Source: Actinoplanes couchii (GTDB lineage: Bacteria > Actinomycetota > Actinomycetes > Mycobacteriales > Micromonosporaceae). From it: 64,000 nt of DNA. Shown here piece after piece: positions 26,760 through 33,660 of the stretch. Under the pieces are notes generated by a model. That model saw nothing but the letters and a program-made list of their open reading frames with translations, did no database searches and was not told the origin of the DNA. Each line of letters starts with the position of its first letter. Position 1 is the stretch's first letter. The stretch is taken from positions 1-64,000 of the forward strand of contig NZ_BOMG01000011.1 in NCBI RefSeq assembly GCF_016862075.1. The letters run 5' to 3'. The position numbers and the translations under genes are program-made.

Positions 26760-27578
26760 CTACTTGTCGTAGTAGAAGTCCATCGCCTCGCCGTAGTTGG
26801 ACGGCTTCTTGATGCCCTGGTTCTTGCCGTGGTTGCTCAGCTTGGTGGTCATCTTCAGGGTCTTCTTGCTGTCCAGGATGTCCACGCTGATGGCGGTCAC
26901 CCACCCGGCCGCGTTCGTGGTGGCGGTGAACTGGGCACTCCCGCCGAGCCACACCGAGATGGCCGGGGTGCCGACCGGCAGGAAGCCCTCGTTGAACTTG
27001 TCGCCCTCGATGTCGAGGCGCCCGGCGTAGCTGTTGGCGCCGGTGCTGCGGACCGTGTCCACCGACTGGATGAAGCGGGTCATCCCGGTCGGGTCGGTCA
27101 TGTCGTAGTAGTACAGCGACGTCTTCTTGACCCGCTTGAGGTTCAGGTGCACCCAGGTCTCGCCGTTCTTGCCGCGCGAGTACAGATCGGTGCCGACGAC
27201 GATGCGCTGTCCCTGATCGGTCTTCTTGCCGCCACCGCTGAGCTTCTGCGTGACGTTGATCTTCTTGGCTTTCGCGTCGTACGAGCCGGAGCCGGTGATC
27301 TTCTGGTTGTCGACGGCGTCACCACTGACCGAGAACTTGTAGCTCGCGGCCTTGGTCTTCTCCAGGGCGGCCATCAGCGCGGGCTTGGCGTCCGGCTCGG
27401 CCGGCGCAGACGGTGACGGCGAGGAGCCGGCCTCGGTGGCGACCGGCGCCCCGGAGGCGCCGGTGCCGGAACCCGACCCGGTGCCGGCCGCGGGCAGCGG
27501 CGGCAGCAGCGGAGTCGTGCAGCCGCCGGCCACCAGCGCGACGGATATGGCGAGCAGAACAGGACGGTACAACTTCAT
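26760..27578 (-). CDS. secreted lipoprotein, LppX/LprAFG-like
   Basis: A 272-residue lipoprotein. The signal peptide ends in a lipobox (VALVAGGC), followed by a Gly/Ser/Pro/Ala linker to about residue 60. The remainder has the features of the LppX/LprG fold: TKAASYKFSVSGD, GSGSYDAKAKKINVT and LYSRGKNGETWVHLN, a half-barrel that carries lipids in mycobacterial relatives. GGGGGAGG lies just before ATG 27578; a longer frame to 27722 has no signal peptide at its start. The lipid-binding role is inferred from the fold only. Confidence 0.8.
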   Translation of the reverse strand: MKLYRPVLLAISVALVAGGCTTPLLPPLPAAGTGSGSGTGASGAPVATEAGSSPSPSAPAEPDAKPALMAALEKTKAASYKFSVSGDAVDNQKITGSGSYDAKAKKINVTQKLSGGGKKTDQGQRIVVGTDLYSRGKNGETWVHLNLKRVKKTSLYYYDMTDPTGMTRFIQSVDTVRSTGANSYAGRLDIEGDKFNEGFLPVGTPAISVWLGGSAQFTATTNAAGWVTAISVDILDSKKTLKMTTKLSNHGKNQGIKKPSNYGEAMDFYYDK

Positions 27579-27633
27579 CGGATCCTCCCCCGTGAGACGC
27601 ATTGAGGATCCTAAGGGGGAGCGCAAGCGAAAT

Positions 27634-28017
27634 TCACGCAGGCCAGGGGCGTGACGAGGAGTCGAACAGCCGGGGATCGCTCTGGATCGGGACCACGCAC
27701 AGCAGGTGACCACCCGGTGCACGCAGGGTTTTGTGCCCGCCGTGGTCGGCCACCATCGTCGCGCCGAGCCCGATCAGCCGGGCGGTCTCCGCCTCGACGT
27801 CGTCGGTCTCGATGTCCAGGTGGTAGCGGGGCGCGTCGTCGACCGACTGCACGTCCACGGCCAGCCCCGGGAAGGCGTCGTGGAGTTTGATGAACTCCTC
27901 CTCGCCCGGGATCGGCTGGGCGGTGGTGCCGAACGCGCCGGCCCAGAACGTCGCCGCGGCGGGGGTGTCGGCGGCCGGGGTGTCGATGAAGAGCCCGAAC
28001 AGGCGGCTGCGATGCAT
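27634..28017 (-). CDS. VOC/glyoxalase-fold protein
   Basis: A 127-residue vicinal-oxygen-chelate fold protein of the single-domain type (about two beta-alpha-beta-beta-beta units). LFGLFIDTP starts the first unit, and YHLDIETDDVEAETARLIGLG and LRAPGGHLLCVVP mark the second. The expected metal His/Glu are partly present, so enzymatic activity cannot be read. It follows the acyl-CoA ligase gene by 10 nt but appears to have its own leaderless promoter over that gene's stop codon. Confidence 0.82.
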   Translation of the reverse strand: MHRSRLFGLFIDTPAADTPAAATFWAGAFGTTAQPIPGEEEFIKLHDAFPGLAVDVQSVDDAPRYHLDIETDDVEAETARLIGLGATMVADHGGHKTLRAPGGHLLCVVPIQSDPRLFDSSSRPWPA

Positions 28018-28030
28018 GATCGAGACCTTA
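28018..28030 (-). promoter_or_regulatory. leaderless promoter over the acyl-CoA ligase stop codon
   Basis: Minus-strand TAAGGT (28030-28025) includes the TAA stop of the upstream ligase gene and lies 7 nt before ATG 28017. Confidence 0.55.
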
Positions 28031-29698
28031 CGCGTAGAGAGCGTCCAATTGCGACTGGTAACGTTCCTCGACGGCCCGCCGGCGGAGCTTCATCGACGGC
28101 GTGAGCAGCCCGCTCGCCACGTCCAGGTGCTCATCGACGATCACGTGCCTCTTGATGGTCTCCCACGGGTTGAGGCCGGCGTTGAGCTCCTTGATGCAGC
28201 GGTCGATCTCGGCCTCGGTCTCCGGGGTGCGGGACACCCCTTCGTCCAGGTCGATCAGCGCCGAGACGAACTTGCGCCGGTCGCCGTGCACCAGGACCTG
28301 GCCGACCAGCGGGCACAGCGCCTTGAGCTTGGCCTCGATCGCGGCCGGGGCGACGTACTTCCCGGTGGAGGTTTTGATCAGGTCTTTCTTGCGGTCGGTG
28401 ATCTTCAGCGAGCCACGCGCGGTGATCTCGCCGATGTCGCCGGTGGGCAGCCAGCCGTCCACCATGATCGGATCCAGGCCGTGGTAGCCGCTCATCATGC
28501 CCGGCCCGCGCAGCATGATCTCGCCGTCCTCGGCGATCCGCACGTCGGTGCCGGGCAGCGGGCGGCCGACCGTGCCGTACTCCGGGTCGTCCGGCCGGTT
28601 GAAGATCGTGGTGGCGCAGGACTCGGTCAGCCCGTAACCCTCGGCGATCGGCAGGCCCAGCGCGCCGAACCACGCGGCGATGCCCGCGTCGAGGGCGCTG
28701 GCGCCGGAGATGAAGTACCGCATCCGGCCACCGAACCGGGCCCGCACCCGGGACAGCAGCACGTCGGCGAGCGGGTTGCGGTGCCCGGCCCGGACCGCGA
28801 GCCCGAACAGCTTCCCCTTCAGCCCGCCGCCGACCTGGGCGTTGACCCCGGCGTACACCTTCTCGAAGATCCGTGGCACGGCCGGCATGATGGTCGGGCG
28901 CACCTCGGCGAGCCGGTCCACGATCCGGCTGGTGTCACCGTCCACCGCGAACTCGAAACCGACCGAGATCTGGCAGGCCAGCAGCGCCTTGCCGAACGCG
29001 TGTGACAGCGGCAGCCACAGGTAACCGACGTCGTCCGGCCGGACGATCCCCATCGCCTGGATGGCGAGTCCCTGGTAGACCCAGGCACTGTGGGCGATCC
29101 GCACCCCCTTGGGCAGCCCGGTGGTGCCGGACGTGTAGATCAGCGTGGCCAGCTGGTCCGGGCGGACCGCGGCGGTGGTCCGCGCGACCAGGTCCGGATC
29201 GGACTCCAGCGCGGCCCGGCCCTCGGCCCGCAACCCGTCCAGCTCCTCGAAGAGGAAGACCTCCGCCACGTGCGGGGCGACCTTGTCACGCTGGGCGGCG
29301 TCCTCGGCGAACGCGAACCGGCTGCCCGAGTCGGTGAGGATGTGCCGCACCTCCTCCGGCGACGACGACGGGTAGACCGTGGTGGTCGCGCCGCCGGCAC
29401 ACATCACGCCGAAGTCGGCCTGGATCCAGGTGACGCTGGTGGCGGCGGCGATCGCGACCCGGTCCTCCGGGCGCAGGCCGCGGGTGATCAGGGCGGCCGC
29501 GATCTCCCGGACCGCCTCCGCGGTCTCCCCCCAGGTGTGCGCGACCCACTCACCGCCGGTCCCGGGGCTGCGATAGGCGACTTCCGCGGGCGTACGCCCG
29601 GCGCGGTCCAGGAACATGGCCCCGAACGAGTCCGGGGTGTCCTCCTGGAGCTCGGCCAGCAGCTTCTGCTCGTGTTCGGGAGCGGTGCACGACGTCAT
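28028..29698 (-). CDS. long-chain acyl-CoA synthetase (FadD15-like)
   Basis: An AMP-forming ligase of 556 residues that activates fatty acids with ATP and CoA. The AMP-binding loop is YTSGTTGLPKGV, followed by EGYGLTESC, GWLPTGDIG and the C-terminal DRKKDLIKTSTGKYVAP with the hinge Asp. The eukaryote-like LACS spacing is that of FadD15-type enzymes. TTGGAGG lies 5-6 nt before the ATG. A second, FadD-like ligase of another branch is at 39481. The physiological substrate cannot be told. Confidence 0.9.
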   Translation of the reverse strand: MTSCTAPEHEQKLLAELQEDTPDSFGAMFLDRAGRTPAEVAYRSPGTGGEWVAHTWGETAEAVREIAAALITRGLRPEDRVAIAAATSVTWIQADFGVMCAGGATTTVYPSSSPEEVRHILTDSGSRFAFAEDAAQRDKVAPHVAEVFLFEELDGLRAEGRAALESDPDLVARTTAAVRPDQLATLIYTSGTTGLPKGVRIAHSAWVYQGLAIQAMGIVRPDDVGYLWLPLSHAFGKALLACQISVGFEFAVDGDTSRIVDRLAEVRPTIMPAVPRIFEKVYAGVNAQVGGGLKGKLFGLAVRAGHRNPLADVLLSRVRARFGGRMRYFISGASALDAGIAAWFGALGLPIAEGYGLTESCATTIFNRPDDPEYGTVGRPLPGTDVRIAEDGEIMLRGPGMMSGYHGLDPIMVDGWLPTGDIGEITARGSLKITDRKKDLIKTSTGKYVAPAAIEAKLKALCPLVGQVLVHGDRRKFVSALIDLDEGVSRTPETEAEIDRCIKELNAGLNPWETIKRHVIVDEHLDVASGLLTPSMKLRRRAVEERYQSQLDALYA

Positions 29699-29826
29699 CA
29701 GGCCTCCAATCGCCTTTTGATCTTGCCCGACCCGGAGCCGGATGAACGGGTCGGGTGGCGACGCTCACGAGCGATGTTCCGATGAATTTCTCGGGTCACG
29801 GGCCACCTGCGGGTACCCGGCCACGG

Positions 29827-29840
29827 CAGGATGGGAAACG
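29827..29840 (+). promoter_or_regulatory. leaderless promoter of the HisN-like gene
   Basis: CAGGAT (27-32 of 29800s) lies 7 nt before GTG 29840. The first base deviates from TANNNT, but the spacing is that of the other sites. Confidence 0.45.
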
Positions 29841-30625
29841 TGGCAGACGACCTACAGCTGGCCCTGGAAGCCGCCCTAGCGGGTTCCGCCGTCGCACTCC
29901 GGCATTTCGCGGCCCTCGCGGAACTGCCCCGGGAGATGAAGAAGGACGGGTCGGTGGTGACCGCCGCCGACCGTGCCGTCGAGGACCGCATCCGCGAGGT
30001 GCTCACCGAGGCCCGCCCCGGCGACGCCATCCTCGGTGAGGAGCACGGCGAGACCCTGGGCACCGAGGGCCGCCGCTGGATCATCGACCCGATCGACGGC
30101 ACGCATCTGTACGTCGAGGGCGACAACCGCTGGCTGGTCCTGATCGCGCTGGAGGACCAGGGCGAGATCACGGTGGGGGTGGCGGCGGTCCCGGCCCAGG
30201 GCCGCATCTGGTGGGCGGTGCGCGGCGGAGGAGCTTTCGAGGCCGTCGTACGCGACGCCAGGATCGTCGACGAGCAGCGCATCCACGTGGCCGGCGGCCC
30301 GGCCCCGGCGCTCGCCGACACCCGGCTCGGTGTGGTGCCGAGCTGGGGGCGGGAACCGTTCACCGCCCTGTTCGAGGCCGCCGACGAGCGGGAGTGGTCG
30401 TTGCAGCCGGCCCTGCTGGTGGCCCGCGGCGACCTGGACCTGTCGTTGCAGACCGGCGGCCAGATCTGGGACTTCGCCGCCACCTCGCTGATCGTCACCG
30501 AGGCCGGCGGGTTCTATCGCGGACTGGACGGCCGGACCGTCCCCGGCCCGGGCGCGGCGCTGTCCGGCCGGGCCCGGGAGGTGGTCGACGAAGCCTTCGA
30601 CCTGGTCAGGGGGCGTGCAGAGTGA
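29840..30625 (+). CDS. inositol-monophosphatase family, HisN-like histidinol-phosphatase
   Basis: A Mg-dependent phosphatase of 261 residues. The metal-site motifs are EEHGETLG (residues 63 and on), DPIDGTHLYVEG, and WDFAATSLIVTEAGG. Relatives named HisN in actinobacteria dephosphorylate histidinol phosphate, while others act on inositol phosphate, so the substrate is not certain. GTG 29840 is preferred over ATG 29831 because of the CAGGAT-7-GTG arrangement and because relatives begin with ADDLQLAL. The last 20 nt overlap the convergent FHA gene. Confidence 0.85.
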   Translation: MADDLQLALEAALAGSAVALRHFAALAELPREMKKDGSVVTAADRAVEDRIREVLTEARPGDAILGEEHGETLGTEGRRWIIDPIDGTHLYVEGDNRWLVLIALEDQGEITVGVAAVPAQGRIWWAVRGGGAFEAVVRDARIVDEQRIHVAGGPAPALADTRLGVVPSWGREPFTALFEAADEREWSLQPALLVARGDLDLSLQTGGQIWDFAATSLIVTEAGGFYRGLDGRTVPGPGAALSGRAREVVDEAFDLVRGRAE

Positions 30626-31283
30626 TGGTGGTCCAGGCGCCGACGTGCACCTGGTCGCCGTCCTTCAGAGAGCGTGACTGACCGGCGCCCAGCGGCTGGT
30701 CCTCGTCGTTGATCCAGGTTCCGTTCGAGGAGCCGACGTCGGAGACCAGCCATGCGCCGTCGATGCTCAGGGTCAGCAGGGCGTGGCTGTGCGAGACCCC
30801 GGGGTCGGAGGGCTCGGCGGCCAGGTCGATCTCCGGGTCGGTGCCCTTCGACGAGCTCTTGCGCCCGATCCGCACCTGCGGCGGCACCAGCGTCACGGTC
30901 TGCGGCAGGGTGCCCGCCGGGAACGTGACGCCCTCGATGTCGTTGAGCGCGAAGTACTCCTGGTCCGGCACCACCGTCGCGGTCCACGGCCCGGTGACGG
31001 CCGGGGCGGCCGGGGACGTGGGCGCCACCACCGGCGCGGGTGTGTCGATCTGCGGCACCTTGCCGGTGTTGTGGTCGAACCCGCAGTCCTCACAGAACCG
31101 GAACGGGCCGCTGCGGGGGTACCCGCAGTTCGGGCACTTCTCCTTCGGTGGGGCGCTGACCGCGGCCGCCGGCGCCTGGACCAGGACGGCGGCCGGGGCC
31201 GCGCCCTCGATCCGGGTGCCGCAGGTGTCGCAGAAGTCGGGCTCGCCGGAGGCGTGACCCTTCGGGCAGGGGAACGTGCTCAC
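30606..31283 (-). CDS. FHA-domain protein with N-terminal zinc ribbons
   Basis: A 225-residue cytosolic protein, last gene of the pknG operon. Two zinc-ribbon modules come first: CPKGHASGEPDFCDTCG (residues 5-21) and CPNCG with CEDCG (about 50-68). The C-terminal FHA domain has VRIGRKSS, SHSHALL and GSSNGTWIND, the residues that bind phosphothreonine. It is the natural reader of phosphorylation by the PknG-like kinase, comparable to GarA/OdhI, though it is longer and the N-terminal phosphosite of GarA was not recognised. GTG 31283 overlaps the VWA stop (GTGA). Confidence 0.87.
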   Translation of the reverse strand: MSTFPCPKGHASGEPDFCDTCGTRIEGAAPAAVLVQAPAAAVSAPPKEKCPNCGYPRSGPFRFCEDCGFDHNTGKVPQIDTPAPVVAPTSPAAPAVTGPWTATVVPDQEYFALNDIEGVTFPAGTLPQTVTLVPPQVRIGRKSSSKGTDPEIDLAAEPSDPGVSHSHALLTLSIDGAWLVSDVGSSNGTWINDEDQPLGAGQSRSLKDGDQVHVGAWTTITLHAP

Positions 31284-32545
31284 TGCCCCCACCCCACGCG
31301 CACGGTCTTGGTCGACCGGGTGTCCAGGGCCATCTCGTCCTCGGCGGCCACCTTGCGCTTGAGCCGCACCGTGCCGGTCACCGGGTCCTCGATGTCGACC
31401 ACCTTGGCCAGCAGCTCCTCGGTGGCCTTGTTGCCGCTGGCGTGCGCGAGCTGCGCCGCCCGGCCGAACTTGATGGTCGCGGTCCGGTCGTCGCCGGACT
31501 CCCGGGCCGCGATGCCGGCCTGGATCGCGTCGGCCAGCTCGGCCTGCCCGGTGTAGTGCGCGACCTGCCGATTGATTTTGGTGGAGAGCGCGGTGTCGTC
31601 GGTCCACACCGCCCGGACCAGGCAGCGGGCGTGCTCGGTGTCGCCCTCCATCACATGCACCCGGGCCGCCAGCATCTCGTCGCCGGATGCGCCGGCCGGC
31701 ACGTCGACGCAGATGTGGTAGTCGCGGCTCTCCTGACCCCACGAGCCGAGCGGGTAGCGGCCGGCCCGCGGCCCGTCCTCGGCACGCTTGCCGGTCAGGT
31801 CGGCCACCAGCGGCTCCACCTGCTTGACGAACCGGACCGAGGCGTTCACCGGCGTCCACACCTTGAGCTGGACGTCGGCACTGGTCTTGCCCATCGCCGC
31901 GGTGATCATCTGCTGGAACGACTCGGCCAGCTCGGCCGGCTTGGCGACGATGTCGACGGTGCCCAGCATCTTGTCGGCGATCTTGCGGAGCTCGGCGACC
32001 TTCCAGTTGGCGCCGACACCCCGGCAGTCGCAGACGAACGACTCCTTGATCCGTTCGAGCACCGTCTCCAGGTAGCCCTGCCGCTCGCCGTTGTCACCGT
32101 CGGTCAGCAGGATGGCGTGCTTGATGTCGCCCGGCCGCTGCTCGAACAGCTGGGCGGCCAGCAGCAGCCAGGCGCCCATCGCCGTGCCGCCGTTGGCCTG
32201 CAGCCGGTCGATCGCGACCGCCGCCTGCGCGCGGCTCTGCGCGGAGGAGACCGCCAGCTCACCCGGGGCGGGGAAGAGCTGCTGGGCGGTGCTGACCCCG
32301 GCGATGATCGCGAAGTGGACACCGTCGTCGATGCACTCGACGGCGGCTTTCGCGGCCTGCCGGGCGGCCGCGATCCGGCCCTCGGCCTGCATGGACCCGG
32401 ACGCGTCCACGATGATGATCTCGGTCGCGCCACCGGTACGGCGGCCGCCCTCGCCACCTGTCGACGTCACTGTCACGATCGCGTTGACTTCACTCGCGCC
32501 CAGGGCGAGGTACTCGTTCTGGAAGGCCTCGGCGGTGTAGGACAC
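31280..32545 (-). CDS. VWA-domain protein of the pknG operon
   Basis: A 421-residue protein. After about 40 residues comes a von Willebrand A domain with an intact MIDAS: IIIVDASGSM, NGGTAMGAWL (Thr) and HAILLTDGDN (Asp). The C-terminal half is a beta-rich domain, then a helical tail (about 330-390). No signal peptide or membrane segment is present, so it acts in the cytosol. Its position between a PP2C phosphatase and an FHA protein recalls the TerY/PP2C/kinase triads proposed from comparative genomics. It starts 12 nt after the phosphatase gene. Confidence 0.87.
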   Translation of the reverse strand: MSYTAEAFQNEYLALGASEVNAIVTVTSTGGEGGRRTGGATEIIIVDASGSMQAEGRIAAARQAAKAAVECIDDGVHFAIIAGVSTAQQLFPAPGELAVSSAQSRAQAAVAIDRLQANGGTAMGAWLLLAAQLFEQRPGDIKHAILLTDGDNGERQGYLETVLERIKESFVCDCRGVGANWKVAELRKIADKMLGTVDIVAKPAELAESFQQMITAAMGKTSADVQLKVWTPVNASVRFVKQVEPLVADLTGKRAEDGPRAGRYPLGSWGQESRDYHICVDVPAGASGDEMLAARVHVMEGDTEHARCLVRAVWTDDTALSTKINRQVAHYTGQAELADAIQAGIAARESGDDRTATIKFGRAAQLAHASGNKATEELLAKVVDIEDPVTGTVRLKRKVAAEDEMALDTRSTKTVRVGWGQ

Positions 32546-32557
32546 TCTCGGGACTCC

Positions 32558-33640
32558 TTATGCCAGTTCCGTTGTCGTGGGTTCGGCCGGCCGCACCGGG
32601 ATCAGCGCGACCGTGATGTTGTCCGCGCCGCCCGCCGCGTTGGCGTAGGCGACCAGCGCCCGGGTCGCCCCCAGCAGCGAGTTCGCGGTCTCCAGGCAGT
32701 CCCGGACGACCGAGCCGAAATCGGCCGCGTCGGGCAGGTAGTTCCACAGGCCGTCGCTGCACAGGATCAGGTGACCCGGCTCGGACGCGGTGAACGACCG
32801 CACCCGCGGCGCCACCGGCCCGGCGTCGGCGCCCAGCCAGGCGGTGATGGCGTGCGCCTTCGGGTCGTTCATCGCGGTCACCGGGTCGACGCCCATCGCG
32901 ATCACGTGGGTGGCCCACGAGTCGTCCTCGGTGAGCTGCTCGGCGGGACCCTCCGGGCCGAGCCAGTAGATCCGGCTGTCGCCGACCCAGCCGTAGCCGA
33001 CGTGCGGGCCGCGGATCGCGGCGGCGATGATCGTGCAGGCCGGGTTCGCGGCGGCCCGCCGCGGGTCACCGGTGTGCGCCAGCGACGCCACCGCGGCCGC
33101 CGCACCGGCGATCGCGTGCGACACCGCACCGGCCAGGCCCGCCGCGCCGGCCGGGCGTTCCAGCCCCTCCAGGTCGGCGGTCCCGTCCGGGTCGCCCTCC
33201 TCGCCGGCCGGCTCGTCCGGGTGACGGGCGCCGGCCAGCAGCTCACCGGCGGCGCGGACGGCGATGTCCGAGGCGGCGTCCGGGTCGAACGAGGCCGAGA
33301 CCCCGTCACAGACCACCACGTCGGCGGCCTCCACCCCGACGGCCAGCCACATCGCGTCCTCGTTGCGGTGGTGGCGGCGGCCACGGTCGCTCACCGCGGC
33401 GCCCGAGGGTCCGCCGTCGGCCTCCAGATGATCCCGCGATCGGCCGGCCATCATGCCGCACTCCTCGCAATAGCCGTCGTCGCCCACGGAACCGGCTGCC
33501 CCGCAGCGCACACAGTCCTTTTTAGCCGCCGGGAGCTCGACTTCGGAAGCGGGTTCGGCCAGCTTCCTCCCGCACGCCTCGCAGAAGGAGGCGCCGGCGG
33601 CGCGCTCCTCGTCGCACGAGGTGCATTCGGTCACGATCAT
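32558..33640 (-). CDS. PP2C-type Ser/Thr phosphatase with zinc ribbons
   Basis: A 360-residue phosphatase and probable counterpart of the PknG-like kinase. The N-terminal 75 residues hold two zinc ribbons (CTSCDEERAAGASFCEACG; CVRCG with CEECG). The PP2C domain has DRGRRHHRNEDAM, VVCDGVSAS, GDSRIYWL, SDGLWNY and ADNITVAL, so all metal-binding Asp are present. ATG 33640 follows AGGCAGGA by about 9 nt and starts right before the ribbons. The alternative GTG 33664 overlaps the kinase stop as GTGA, like other junctions of this operon, and would add 8 residues. Confidence 0.9.
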   Translation of the reverse strand: MIVTECTSCDEERAAGASFCEACGRKLAEPASEVELPAAKKDCVRCGAAGSVGDDGYCEECGMMAGRSRDHLEADGGPSGAAVSDRGRRHHRNEDAMWLAVGVEAADVVVCDGVSASFDPDAASDIAVRAAGELLAGARHPDEPAGEEGDPDGTADLEGLERPAGAAGLAGAVSHAIAGAAAAVASLAHTGDPRRAAANPACTIIAAAIRGPHVGYGWVGDSRIYWLGPEGPAEQLTEDDSWATHVIAMGVDPVTAMNDPKAHAITAWLGADAGPVAPRVRSFTASEPGHLILCSDGLWNYLPDAADFGSVVRDCLETANSLLGATRALVAYANAAGGADNITVALIPVRPAEPTTTELA

Positions 33641-33660
33641 CGGTGCGGGTCCTGCCTCTC

